DNA from: Macrocybe gigantea
Taxonomy: Eukaryota; Basidiomycota; Agaricomycetes; Agaricales; Callistosporiaceae
Direction: 5' to 3'
Length of the DNA stretch: 64,000 nucleotides
Assembly: GCA_011319805.1 (NCBI GenBank)
Contig: SJRY01000250.1
Span: forward strand, 682,001-746,000
This document shows, piece after piece, positions 44,920-56,530 of this stretch. A model generated the notes under the pieces. The model saw only the letters and a list, made by a program, of their open reading frames with translations, was not told the origin of the DNA and ran no database searches. The position numbers and the translations under genes are program-made. Every line of letters begins with the position of its first letter. The first letter of the stretch is position 1.

Positions 44920-47900
44920 TTACGCCCGCATCATCGGAAATTCTCTGCCTCGCAAGAGATGGACCAAGATGTCATCCACGATAGTTTTTGATGCTGCAGA
45001 GTCCATCCCATTGACATGTTTCCATTCACTCAGAGCAGCCAACCCTGCCTTTCTCCTTTTTGAATACTGGGGGAGATGAGTGCCTTGATAAGACAAGATA
45101 GTGGTTATCCTCACGTTGTCGTCAATAATTTCAGCGTTCACTTGAGAAGCCAACATAAAACCGACTGCCAGGTCTAGTTTCTCGTCACTATCTTGGCTGT
45201 CCCCGGAATTATTGGCATAATCTGATAAATCTCTCGCTTCACAAGGGCAACACAGCAAGTCGTGCGTATTACACAATGTATCCGGATGAATCCGAAATAT
45301 GTCGCGAAGCTATCGCACACATGTGCATGAGCGCGAATGGACGTCAAAGACGAGAAGGCTGAAACGTACGTCTCTTCGAGTGAAGGAATCACTCCTGGAA
45401 CTCGAGGAGTCCTGTCAATTTATTCACCCACTGAGATGAGCTCGCCTAACATGGCCTTGACGCACCGATCCCATTACGGCTGGCAGGGAAATCATGATCT
45501 ATAGACCAGCTCCAGAGGATATACTTATAACTCACAATTACTCAGTCCAACTTTGGTGACTTGCCTCTGGTATATCTTCTCTGATATAGGATACAACTTC
45601 TCAGTTACTGTCAGCAGAGATTGCGTTGGCCTTACTAACCATCGATAGTCCCTGTCGTTAGAAGCCGATAGACGTATACGGGTCGGGTTTGACCATCTCT
45701 AGCGGTGGCCACTTCAGTGCTCAATAACAAAATGATAGCATTGCCACTGTACCGATGACAACGAGCCATAGCTTGCAAATCGTGGCTGAGTGTCCGGGAA
45801 TTGGTCAGTCTTCTAGCTTTGTAGCATATTGATAATGTCTCGCCTGGGATTCCAGTCAGAGTCGACAAGGAATAGTCTAGAGGCGCCTGTGAAAATTTAG
45901 TTCTAGTCCCACACTCTATGACAGTGAATTACCTGTTAGGTTAAGACCGACACCGCCTAAAGGATATATTCAATGGCGAGTTCAGACAATGAATTCTATG
46001 CCTGACCTGCTTTGGCACTCAGGAGGAAAATAACTATAATGGAGTGAGTATGGAGAAATGAGCTCTTTTCATGAACAATTACAGCTGCTCTTTCGTGAAG
46101 ATTTGTTGAATTGATCGACTTGTTCCTGGCGCTGTGCGCCCGGAGTCCGTCTATGTTGCTATCAGTCAAGAACGAAGGGGCCAAACATGGCAATAAAAAT
46201 GTACCCATCCAAACGATGAAAAGGATAACGGTTCTTGGTGCAGAAAAGCTCCAGAATGTTTAAAGTGGACGTGTAGTGGGAGACGAGGATACATTTCTCG
46301 TCTGTGCTCTTGAGCGGAAGTCAGGAATGCGACAGACAGATACCGGATGATCTCGCACCGCGTAGATCTCCTTCAGCATGCTTTCCAGGACTGCAAGTTT
46401 ACCTGTTGAGGGGGGGGGGGTGCATTTCGTTGAATTTTCATTGGGCGAGAACGAGCGCATTCACCACTTATTGACACATCTTCAATTGCCATATTAGCAG
46501 GTAACAGTCTCGCAGCATCACGGACGCTTGCATCCAGGAAAGAGTTATGGGAGTCTAAGGACGCCATCTTCACCTTGTCGGCAGTGGCTCTCAGCAGGAT
46601 GGGACTGTTGCTGACTTTCGTCAGCAAAGTAATCAACGCGAGAGATTCGGCCATTGATCTCTGAGCAATGTCATCCAGACGATCCGGACAAAGAATCCTT
46701 GAAAAAATGGCTAGTTGAAGGGGCGTGGGTGCGGCGAAGAGCACGTATTCGTCTGCGGACACGCATCAGAAGACGTGCACATCAAGTTATAGAGAGGAAC
46801 ACACGTTTGGGAGGCAGATAATTCTTCAGTAACGTAGCATCTCGCCGGAGTACAAAACTTTTAGCGATGGACAATAGCTAGTTCTATCGTCAGTGGTGTC
46901 ATGAGAGAATATAGAAAATTTCATCACTTGGTCCACTCGCGCTTTCCCAGTCTCCACTTCTTTTCGTGTTGCGTCAGGTGCCCGACTCTTCAAAATGGGC
47001 ACTTCGTATATGCGTCGAAACACGGAATACTCATCTACGACAGGAACAGATGAACATGCCACTCGTAGAAGTTCGCGCCACGCACCTAGTAAACCAGGAT
47101 TGCAAAAGTCCGCCTATAAGCACATGCTCAGAAGGGGAGTGAACATCAATCAACCAATCAAACCATGGCATGAAATTCGCCCAAGTCATTTTGTATTGGT
47201 GTACCGGAGAGAATAATTCGCCTGGGAGTTCGAAGGGCTCGGAACATGGAAGTCGTTTTATTTTGAGCGGACTTTAGCCGGTGTCCTGCTGGAGATCTCA
47301 GGATACTGGTCGTGGACAGTGACGGATCCAGACCTTCATCACATATAATCAACCCTATAGGAGGGCTAGGAAAGTCAGATGGTGGAAGGCCACTGAGCCA
47401 AAGAACGCACTACATCGAAGACAGGTCATCTCTTGTTCACAATAAATATCAGTTGTCGGAAAAAAGGAAGTAGCATCTACATCACCGTCCGTAATCTTTC
47501 ATAGCCAATGATTAGAACCTGTTGACTTTTACTGCCCAAGCTGAAATCAGAAATGTCAGGGAGGTCATGATTTGCCAGTACGAACGCATTCATGAATGTT
47601 ATGGCTGTTTTCCTGTCCTTATCGCACGAGACCACTCCAATACGATCTCTTCCAAGCCATTTCTGAAATTCGGATTTCCAGTTCTAGGGATTGATTCATT
47701 TCTGTTCGTCCTTAGAAAAGAGAAAGCGAATGCGTACATTGACTAAGGAAACAGGACAAACTATGAGGACCTTGTGAACAATAGGTCCGACGCCAGCGTA
47801 TAGATTTTGCTCTGCAAGCTATTAATTCCAAGGCGAGGCTGAAGGGAGATTGACACCTACTGAGGAGCGTCCAAATCAGAGCAATAGTCTGTGATACCTT

Positions 47901-49571
47901 GTCAGGAAACAATCAGAAGAGTTCGATAGTCGCTGAACCTGAAGAGTCTTTCCGAGTCCCCTACAACAGCAACCACTTAAGATTGGCCGAGCACCAGGCG
48001 AAGACGAACCTACATCTCATCTGCCAAGATACAACCCTGTCCCTCATGTCTCCTCATCCCCATGACTGATTCATATAAGAATTTTACCCCTGAAAACAGG
48101 TTAATAGGCAAGATAAATGGACAGCTTCTCCACTTGCCCTCTATCTGGTGTGGCCGCATGCGACGAGAAAGTATTGGATCAAGAACGACCGGTATTATGG
48201 GTAGATTCCTTTCGTCATCAGCACACTCCATACACCCGCGACAAAGAGTAAACAAATACTTTTTATTGAATCTCTCTATGTGTTCCTTGGTCGGGGTCTT
48301 CAAAACCACAGCACCTTCCGCATTTGGATCGTGTCTGGTAGTATAACAAAGAACATCAACGACGTTGATAGAAAGTGGAAGCCAAACAATGACGGACAGT
48401 GGTTTACAGGGTCTCGGATTTGAAGCATTTCTGTAGAATGAGGATGGTGCGACAAATGTCGAAGCCTTCGGTTTCGCAGCCTCCGCGGTGGGCTGCTGAA
48501 AGACAGCAGGATGAGTTCCAGGGTCATGGCCGTATTGACTGCGCAATCGGCCTGGAAGCTGCGATTTATCGACAAGGGCGTCCAATTCGATGACCTTTCC
48601 GCTCATGTGAAGCACAAGTCCATCATAGAGCGGACCACTTTTCCAATCGACCGAACCCGTCCTTAGCTATTGTATTAATATTATATCGTTAGACTCAGGT
48701 AGCGAAAGTACCTACTCTTTACCCTCCTCTGAAAGAAGTCTCAGCCTACCTTCATGATGTATCACATACCCATCTCCATCCCACGTCTTATTCTTCTTGG
48801 TCTGATTTTGCTTCCGCCTGATACAAATCAAATCAACATCAATGCGTGACAACCATCCCTCCGCATACCAATGCGCAATCCAGAACGTAGGGGCATTTGT
48901 AGCCGATGGTGAAGTGATGGGTTTATCGACAGACCGTGATACACTGGCTAGCGACGACTTGTCTGACGTTTCGCTGAGCGCCTCGTGTAAATCCGGACGA
49001 GCAGTCGACGTCTGGATAGAGCTAGGTTTGAGAAGCGTGAGCGATTTGAATCGGCATGGTATGAGATGTGGGGTTGCAGGCGTTGCCAAAGATCCAATGG
49101 TAGACGTGAATCCAAAACACGCTCCAGAAAGGTATTCGCCTTTGGTAATAGGTCGCTCCAGTTCAATGTCCTTGCTTCCAATCGTCATGTTCTTTCCCTC
49201 ATAGAGTGGGAGCTCAACTTTTCCTGCGGAAATTCTGGGAATGAAAGCTCAGCAACTCATAATCCTAGAATAATGATGTTCCGCATACATTTTGCCGCTG
49301 GTGTCAAACAGAGTGCTATTATCATTGCGTGATACCAAGACTGCGTCGCCATCCCAAGTCTTGTGCTTCTTGTACTGAGGATTTCGCCTTCGCACATGTC
49401 AGCTACGGCAGAACACTTGCATGAGCGGAACTACCATAACGCCGCCCAGTATTCCTCGTCCTGCAAACCGGCGCCGCTAGATGCTGCGCTGGGCTTCTTC
49501 CGGACATGTTCTGTATCGTTTTTGGCGTCACTCTTCCTCTTTATCCCAGCATGAGCTTGAAACGCGGACAT
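44920..49571 (-). CDS. RDH54: Rdh54/RAD54B SNF2-type DNA translocase
   Basis: Swi2/Snf2 ATPase that works with Rad51/Dmc1 in homologous recombination. Roughly 1,000 residues in about 18 introns. The N-terminus (MSAFQAHAGIKRKSDAKNDT) leads to KNKTWDGDGYV and IGSKDIELERPITKGEYLSG typical of RAD54B. Helicase motifs: LSRRMRPHQIEGVKFLYESV, Walker A ILADEMGLGKTLQTIAL, LIICDEGHRLKSAQNKTTSM (DEGH), RRIILSGTPIQNDLGEFHAM, APTPLQLAIFSRIL, TKVSNSPILLRAT, CILVSHYTSTLNILELFC, MARCHRDGQTRPVYVYRLL, TGTIDEKIYQRQ and GLSNSVMGSDSSSSRSDSFT. The tail has FRIHPDTLCNTHDLL and ALSEWKHVNG. I checked the C-terminal third and the Walker A exons base by base and found the frame intact; the exons between about 46800 and 48000 were only spot-checked. 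One intron holds a C10 tract (46410-46419). Confidence 0.92.
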
Positions 49572-49772
49572 GATTAAAGAAGATTTCTGCGGATAAAGTT
49601 CAAAGGGAGCGCGCTGAAAGTAAGAAATTACCACGTGATACTGTGACATCTTGATGTGTGGCGTGACGGGACGCGTAAGTATCAACAGATTTTTCCACGA
49701 AAAAAAAAAACATGTCCAACTATATAGTCATAACAGTTACATTCATTCCACAAGGACACCTCCGGGATCGCT

Positions 49773-51194
49773 CTATTGCGATAGTTCCTCAATACTCCAT
49801 TTTGCCCGAAGCTCTACGCCATAATCATCGGTATCATTGTTAAGGAAGCGATGCATAGATGCCCAAGCAATCATAACAGCATTGTCTGGGTTTCACAAAT
49901 ATCAAAACTCTGACGACAGCTAGAGAACTAGCAAGAAGCGCACCTGTACATAGGTTTGGAGGAGGATATATCAAGGAGACTGGATGATCAACATCTCGGA
50001 GGGATGTTTCGAGGCTAAACTGGTGGCATCAAGTACATAGCTACGTCGAAAATGCAAGACGCACCGTCTTCGAAGATATTGGTTGCTGGCAACGCCGCCG
50101 CTTAAGACGATGTGCTTGGCGTGAATCTGATGTTGTCGGCACCATTCGAGAGCGAGCTGAAGCTTCTCTTCCAGTTGATCTACAGCCGCGGTCTGAAATT
50201 CCCGCGCAAGCGCCTGTCGGGTGACATTGTCGACGTTCTGTATTCCTTGGCGGGCGGCTATGTATCGTTCAACGAAAGAATGATATGACGAGAAAGAAAA
50301 GGCCAGTCTTTTTCGGAATGGTTTGGGAAACGAGGGAATTTCCGGAAGTGGCGAGTCGGATTCCTGGCTTGCAAACTTCTCTAATGCAGCGCCTGGGCCC
50401 TTTTCAGTCCACTTCAGACCAAGCATTCGGGACACCTTATCAAAAGCACGTCCAATGCTTTCGTCGTGTGTGGTGGCCAATATGCGAAAGGATTTGAGTG
50501 CGGTGGCCAAAAGCAGTAGGGTGTGTCCCCCAGAGACAAGAAGCGTGAGGAAAGGGAACTCGGGATGGTTTGGCCATGAAGTGAGGAGCGGAGTCAATGC
50601 ATGAGCTTGCTGTAGAAGAATTAGCGCAGTGTGCGGGTGTTCAAACGAATAGTTTACCATGTGATGGACACCAACTAGAGGCAAGTTCAGCGATGCCGCG
50701 AGGGACTTGGCTGCGTTTGAACCAACGCTCAGACATCCGCCAATTCCTTTGGCAGAATTCAGCTTGGATTTTTTTGCAGGTACTAGGGAAGCAGGAAGCC
50801 CGAACCTGGACCTCTGGTGAAGGCGATGCCATGGATGTCCTGCCGTATGTCGACGTTTGCTTCTGCGAGTGCCCTGCTCACAGCAAATGGCTTCGCAAAG
50901 CGTCAATGATGACGCTATCGCTAAGAGGGGCATGCAGACCATGTTTCGTTGATGCGCCTCGATGGCGACTGCTGGGTGAATGCCTCCATAACCCTCGTGC
51001 CTTGGGACGGTCTGCATCAACGGATGGATGTTAGCGGATGGTGAAACAAACCACACCTACAGATGATTCTGTTTGAGGACGACGTTTGAGAGAATTTGGC
51101 GAGAAGAGGTGACAACTGCAGCGCAAGTGTCGTCGGCGGAGGACTCGATGGCGAGAATGGTGAGAGCTCGATGGACAGGACGAGAGAGACGCAT
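49773..51194 (-). CDS. QRI7: Mitochondrial tRNA t6A synthase subunit Qri7/OSGEPL1
   Basis: TsaD/Kae1-family enzyme that makes threonylcarbamoyl-adenosine (t6A37) in mitochondrial tRNAs. About 380 residues: MRLSRPVHRALTILAIESSA with the ASKH start LAIESSADDTCAAVV, GGIHPAVAIEAHQRNM (the H--H metal region), IHGIAFTRGPG, CLSVGSNAAKSLAASLNLPL, VGVHHM joined by an intron to QAHALTPL (second metal His pair), LVSGGHTLL, RAFDKVSRMLGL, HIVLSGGVASNQYLRRR and YPPPNLCTDNAVMIAWAS. An in-frame ATG at 51254 would add 20 residues and overlap the divergent gene's upstream region; either start gives a basic mitochondrial presequence. Frame is intact, although several introns are in-frame and look coding. Its start is 65 bases from the divergent HbrB-gene ATG. 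Confidence 0.92.
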
Positions 51195-51259
51195 GAAATG
51201 AAATTGAATTGAATTGGAAATTATGTCGGCCGCGGTACTTTCTCTCGTGAACACCGAGC
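51195..51259. promoter_or_regulatory. 65-base divergent promoter, QRI7 / HbrB gene
   Basis: The two ATGs lie 65 bases apart in opposite directions. A/T-rich core ATGAAATTGAATTGAATTGG at about 51198-51217; no TATA box. Confidence 0.5.
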
Positions 51260-53368
51260 ATGCTGTCTGGCTGGCATGGTCCTCGAAGGTCGCATGACTT
51301 GCCTCCTCCCCCGTTCGACGCTGACCCTGCCGTCGACGACCACTCCGAGCCGCCCAGGCGTTCGTCGACGGAATCGACGCCCCGTCCGGCTGCCGCGGCT
51401 CCTCGCTTCGCCTCTTCGTCTCAGGCCAGCGAGCAAGACATCAACAGATCCGTCTTGAACGTCACGCCCGATGCACCGCCCTCCAAACGCCTGGGCTTTT
51501 TCACGGAGAAGCTGTCTTCAGCCACTGCGCATGCTCCAGTCAATCTTATATCGACTCTGCATCCAAGCCAGCTCCTTCATCCTCATATTCATTCACGTAA
51601 AGAGTCTGCTCTTTCTTCAACGTCGTCAACACCCCCCTTATCGTCCATGGCGTCCTCATCGACACTATCCAACATATCCAAGTCTCACACATCCCCTTCC
51701 AAGGTGGGACAGCCATCCAAATTCGGATATGACAGCCCTCCAGATCAACTTCTCATGTTTCCAACTCATCTTCTATAGGCTTCTTATGGGCGCACATACG
51801 ATCCAAAACTTGTTTCGCGAGAAATGCATCGTCTCGGAAATCTCACTCACCTACCTGCCGCTCTGGCCCCCCCGATAGCGGCCACACCCTCTGTATCGTC
51901 GTTGAGTCATCCCACACCTGGAGCCCAGGCAGCAACTGCATCATCAACTACTACGGATCCGTGGGACGCCCTCCACGTTCACGTCTTACCCTTGTTCAAC
52001 GGAGAACCTTTGCGAATTCCAATGTGCGTTTTTGCCATGATACCATTCTGACCACCGCTGCTGATCATGCCGAGCAGAGAAGACCTGAACGTCCTTGTGC
52101 GACGTCATATCCAGGCGGTCGTCTCGTCCTATCCTTCAAAGGCTCTCGCGACTCTCGAGAATGACGCCGCTGAACTAATCGCGTCAGGCATGGTAACGTT
52201 AAACGCGAAGCTAGCCGGCATTGACAACGAGAAGCTAGTTGCTCGTGTGGTTGAAATCTGGGGTTTCTTCTGGGATCAGGTCCTCACATACGTGGAGGGA
52301 GTGCGTACCTTTTTTTCCTCCCCAATCAGTTCCAACCAATCCAAATCCACTCTCCAGGTCCTCCTCCCTCTCCAGACGGATCCACTTCTGTCTTCGCTAT
52401 ACCGCACCCCAAAGACACATCATGCAACAACCCCAAGTAGACAGACAGGAAAAACTTCTATATCTTCATCCATGTCGAGTGCCTTCCAAATATCCACCTA
52501 TCATATAGACGTTCGAAACGTCGCCCTACGATCCTTCCGTGACAAAGTCATCCTTCCCCTGTTTTCCCGACTTCATGCACGTCTAGCTATTCCCAACCGA
52601 CAAGACAGCTTCCAGGAAGCAGCAGCCTATCAGCAACCTCGCTTACAACAGATGTGAGTCCTCTATGGCTTTGGTTTATTCCGATTGAACTCGTCTCTTT
52701 CCCTGAAGGCTCCTTGTCTTGACCTCGTTGAGAAGACATCGTCCACCCACATTTTCGCTAACGGCCCCTGCTCCTCAACCCTCCGCCGGCGAAGCTGCTG
52801 TTGCCGACCTCTTGCGCGACGTCCGTGCTCCGCAGTCACAACGCGATGGCCGGGCACAGACGATCAAACTTGGTCCCCTGAGCCCGCTTTCTCGAGCGCC
52901 GAGCTTCCTTTCAGGCGGCCTTCCTCGAGACAGAAGGGGGCGAGTTGCGCAGAAACAGATGGTTTATAGCATTGAAGGAGACAGTATTCATGGAGAAGAT
53001 ATGCAACAGAGTTCTACACTACCTGAAGGGGAACTGCCCGAGATACCTAGGTTGTTACCATCGTTCAGTCTTTGCTAGTTTTTCCTTCGTGCTGAGCTCG
53101 TGTTCACCCTACACAGGAGTCCCGATGCCGAGACCACGACCCCTCACACCGGTGCTGGTGGATGGGGCCTCGGTGCTGGACATGAAGATGGTGTGAAGAT
53201 TGCAGACGAGGAAGAAGAGGAGCCCATGGACTGGGATAAGGCACAGGTATGAAACAAATGAGTCTTTGCGACCAGATTGACTGAATCACGTTGTCTCAGG
53301 CTATGGTTGAGGACATGTTGAAGATAACAGCGAATATCGGTGACACCAATCCGAAAAGGATATCATGA
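51260..53368 (+). CDS. HbrB-like TORC2 subunit (Bit61/PRR5 family)
   Basis: Accessory subunit of TOR complex 2; the fungal name comes from hyperbranching mutants of Aspergillus. About 590 residues in six exons. A Ser/Pro-rich N-terminus contains LGFFTEKLSSATAHAPVNLI. The HbrB domain runs from DPWDALHVHVLPLFNGEPLR through IEDLNVLVRRHIQAVVSSYP, LIASGMVTLNAKLAGIDNEK, VVEIWGFFWDQVLTYVEG, LLPLQTDPLLSSLYRTP and NVALRSFRDKVILPLFSRLH to QMLLVLTSL. The acidic C-terminus EEEEEPMDWDKAQAMVEDML ends the protein. Frame is intact. Confidence 0.9.
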
Positions 53369-53465
53369 ACACATGCCACTTGTCCCTTGTATAGATATAG
53401 CGACAGGATGCATCACTATGGACTTAACCTACGGTTGTATTGAACATTCACAGACGCAATGATGG

Positions 53466-54928
53466 CTATGGGAGAATATGAGCTACCTCAGCTGGTTTTT
53501 GCAGTTCCTGAACCCTGCCAAGTAGATGATCAACCCTGCTGTCCAAACCAGCGACGTTGGTTTTGACGACATCTCGGTTTGCCTTCAGACTCTTTTCGAC
53601 AGCATCAACAGCTTGCTGAAGGTCGAGGAGCGCCTGGTGAACTTTTTGTTGTTCTTGCTCTAGGCCCTGGAGTGTGGTATGAAATTCACCTGCAGACGCA
53701 TGCAGTGTTGACAAAGTGCGAAGACGAGTTAAAATATGGGGTATCTGAGGAAGCGAAGGGCCAAGACGAGCAAGGACAGGCATAACTTGGTCCTGGATCT
53801 GCGAGACGTGCTGTGTCTGCGAACCATTTCGCTTATGGGTATGATGTTGTGAGGACATGGAGGCACGGTCCAGATCTGACAGTAGTAACTTGAGACGACG
53901 AGAAATAGAGTCGATGTGACGTGGCTGCGTTAAGAGGGAAAGCTGCGAGCTTAGCTTTACGATGAGTGGGAGCAGTGGGGGAGGCAGCAGGGAGGACTGC
54001 GATGAAAATGGGTCAGAATGTATCGAGCGTCAAAGAAGAGAATAAAGATACCTCATCCAAGATTGTACTAGATGATCCAACCAACCTTTCCAGATTGCCG
54101 ACACGATGATCGAGGTCGACCACAGCCGTGGTGTCCAACGGCTTACTGGACGTTGTGCCATCGAGACTGGCGGTCGGTGCCAGCCTATCTGGAGCAGTTT
54201 TGCTGGTGTCGGACTCTTGCAAGATGAGTCCAACCAACTTTCCTTTACCTTCCTTTCCCTTCCTGATTTTGTCGAGCCTTGCACGTATATCGACAAGGTC
54301 ACGGATAAGCTGTCCAGGATCTATGTTGTTTTCTTCTTTCTCTAATTGCAAAAGGGGATTTGAAGGGTCCGCAAGTTCATGTTCGAGGGCTGTAAGCTCT
54401 TTCTGTAGTGCACGCAGCCTATGGGAGAGGGAAAGGGAGCGTGGACTCGTAGGATCGTCATCGAGCTCTGGATGATCGGTTGGGGACGGGGGATACGTAT
54501 AGACGGACCGCAAACGACCTGGCGGAAATTTGAAAAGTTAACATCGGATCTTCGACGCGAGACAAGACATCACACACCACTAGATCGCTCGGCTTTTCTG
54601 AACCGTTTCGTGGCTTCCTCGGGGTCGATCAGACTACTGGCATCAATGTCTTCTTTGGTTGGATCGTTTGGCCTCTGTTTTGCAGTGGTCCGAGGAGGGA
54701 AAGATTCGTCGTCCGTCGAATCGCCCTACGCATTGAACGAAACTGAAAAAGGATGCAACAGCGCACGCAGAAGGAGCATACGTTCGTCCGAAGGGTAGGT
54801 ATGACATCCTCGGTCTCATAGATATCCTGTGCTGTGTCCTGTACGAAATAAAGTATGAGAAGGTGGCGCGCGCAGCGGAAGGAAAGACAAACGATATCAG
54901 GGAGGTCTGCGTACTTGCTCGCGCTCAT
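53466..54928 (-). CDS. Dynactin subunit 2 (dynamitin, p50)
   Basis: Shoulder subunit of dynactin, the dynein activator. About 390 residues. N-terminus MSASKYADLPDI, then DTAQDIYETEDVIPTL is diagnostic, followed by SSLIDPEEATKRFRKAE, RLRSVYTYPPSPTDHPELDD, coiled coils (LRALQKELTALEHELADPSN; VVDLDHRVGNLERLVGSSST), VMPVLARLGPSLPQIPHILT and a C-terminal coiled coil KVHQALLDLQQAVDAVEKSL. The start ATG 54926-54928 matches the conserved N-terminus; the upstream in-frame ATG at 54949 adds seven residues. Frame is intact. Confidence 0.9.
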
Positions 54929-55010
54929 TTCCTCGACAAAACTCAACACAGATGCTGGATAACTACTATAGTAATTTAAATGATTACATAATAAATGTCA
55001 TAATAGAAGC

Positions 55011-55017
55011 AAAAAAA
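55011..55017 (-). terminator. RNA polymerase III terminator of tRNA-Ser
   Basis: Run of seven T on the minus strand directly after the tRNA discriminator base. Confidence 0.8.
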
Positions 55018-55125
55018 CGTCACCTGAGCGATTCGAACACTCGCGGTCAAAGACCAACCGCTATACTTAGCATGCTTAGTCAGCGGCTTAGCAGGCGATC
55101 CCGTTAACCACTCCGGCAAAGTGAC
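55018..55125 (-). tRNA. tRNA-Ser(GCU) with a 26-base intron
   Basis: Folded by hand. Acceptor arms GTCACTT / AGGTGAC with discriminator G; D-arm CCG-GAGTGGTTAA-CGG; anticodon stem ATCGC / GCGGT; anticodon loop CTGCTAA with GCT at 55090-55092; a 26-base intron inserted one base 3' of the anticodon, the standard nuclear position; long variable arm (TGGTCTTTGACC) typical of serine tRNAs; T-arm GAGTG-TTCGAAT-CGCTC. Box A and box B sequences are intact. The 5' end is 16 bases from the ATG of the divergent asparaginase gene. Confidence 0.93.
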
Positions 55126-55141
55126 ATGTTTTCCTCGACTT

Positions 55142-56530
55142 ATGTCAACATCTCCGTCAGAAAAGAAACCCCTGCCCCTGGATTCCTCAGTATCGGGCTC
55201 CGTCCCCTTCGTTCTCGTCATTCATGGCGGCGCCGGGACAATGTCCAAGGAAGGTTCCACCCCTGAGCAACGACAGGCATACAGAAATGCCCTTTGCATT
55301 GCTCTCCAAAAGGCATGCTTCAGAACCGAGGACCCCCACCAATCTTTCTCATCTTGTCTCCAGGGATTCGACGTTTTGCACAATGGTGGTGAAGCTATGG
55401 ACGCTGTTGTAGCCGCTGTCGCTTCCATGGAAGGTTTGAACGGCGCAACAACTCATCTTCCGATAAACTTACTTGGTTCCCTTCTTGTCAGATGACCCCT
55501 TGTTTAACAGCGGCAAAGGGGCCGTCTTTAATGCTGTGGGCAAGGCAAGTTTCCGAGGTGCCAGTCTTGTTCCCTCATAATCATTTCGTTACGTCAAGAA
55601 TGAGTTAGAAGCCTCCATAATGCTTTCTAAACCTCCTGCCTCTCACCCTCTCGTGCCATCTAATCGTCGTGGGCTTGGTCTTACGCTCCTTACCCGCGCA
55701 CGCAACCCATCGCGGCTTGTCCGCTCACTTTACCTACATCCCAGCCTTGCCCCTCATACTTTCCTTTCAGGTGTTACAGCAGAGTCCATCGGCGAATCTC
55801 TCGGTGAATCTCTTGTCGATCCTTCTTATTTTTTTACACGACGCCGGTGGTTGGAGCATCGCAGGGGCCTTGGACTTCCCGATGAACCATATCCTCCCCA
55901 CTCCGAGCCACAAGTTGACCTCTTTCCGAGGTTGGACCAGCTACCGAAGGGAACCGTTGGTGCCGTTGCTCTAGACATTCGCGGCTGCGTAGCTGTCTCG
56001 ACATCAACAGGTGGTCGAACCAACAAGTTGGCTGGCAGAATTGGCGACACACCCTCAATGGGAGCTGGGTACTGGGCGGAAGAGTGGAAGCAGCCGGGCC
56101 GTTGCCGGAAATTGTGGTCCAAAATGCTCCGCCGACCTTTGCCTACAGCTATCGGAGTCTCTGGAACCGGCGACGGTGATGTAACTCGCTTCTTTTCATA
56201 CCATGACATCTTCGTCCTCATTTCAAAATAGTACTTCATAAGGCAGTCGACCTGCTCCACAATAGCAAACAGAGTCCAGTACCTTCATGAGACTTTGGAT
56301 AAGGCTGCAACTCGTGCCATCGAGAATCTGCTCAAAGAGGGTGGAATCGGAGGAGTCGTTGCAATTGACAACCTTGGAAACAGTACGTTCAAAGACACGT
56401 GCGTACTAACACAAGCGACTGACGGTGTGTAGTCTCAATGCCTCTGAATTGCCCTGGCATGTATCGCGGAGTTATTGGGATTGATGGTATGCCGAAGACT
56501 GCTATTTTCGCTGACGACCCGCTCGAGTAG
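55142..56530 (+). CDS. Type 2 L-asparaginase / isoaspartyl peptidase (Ntn hydrolase)
   Basis: Cleaves asparagine or beta-aspartyl dipeptides after autoprocessing. About 370 residues. FVLVIHGGAGTMSKEGSTPE, HNGGEAMDAVVAAVASMEDD, NSGKGAVFNAVGKNELEASI, LVDPSYFFTRRRW; the catalytic threonine is the T of KGTVGAVALD, followed by VAVSTSTGGRTNKLAGRIGD, TPSMGAGYWAEEWK and AIGVSGTGDGDYFIR. The ending is ISMPLNCPGMYRGVIGIDG and a short acidic tail. The intron at 55545-55598 begins GCAAGT (GC-AG); without it the frame meets a stop. Start ATG 55142; an out-of-frame ATG at 55127 precedes it. The tRNA-Ser gene abuts its promoter. Confidence 0.92.

Noticed and set aside
50641..51034. Overlapping short frames near the Qri7 gene suggesting a second gene
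   Set aside because: They are readings through in-frame Qri7 introns or antisense shadows; the spliced Qri7 exons explain the interval.
53579..53785. Small plus-strand frame inside dynamitin
   Set aside because: It lies opposite conserved dynactin coiled-coil codons.
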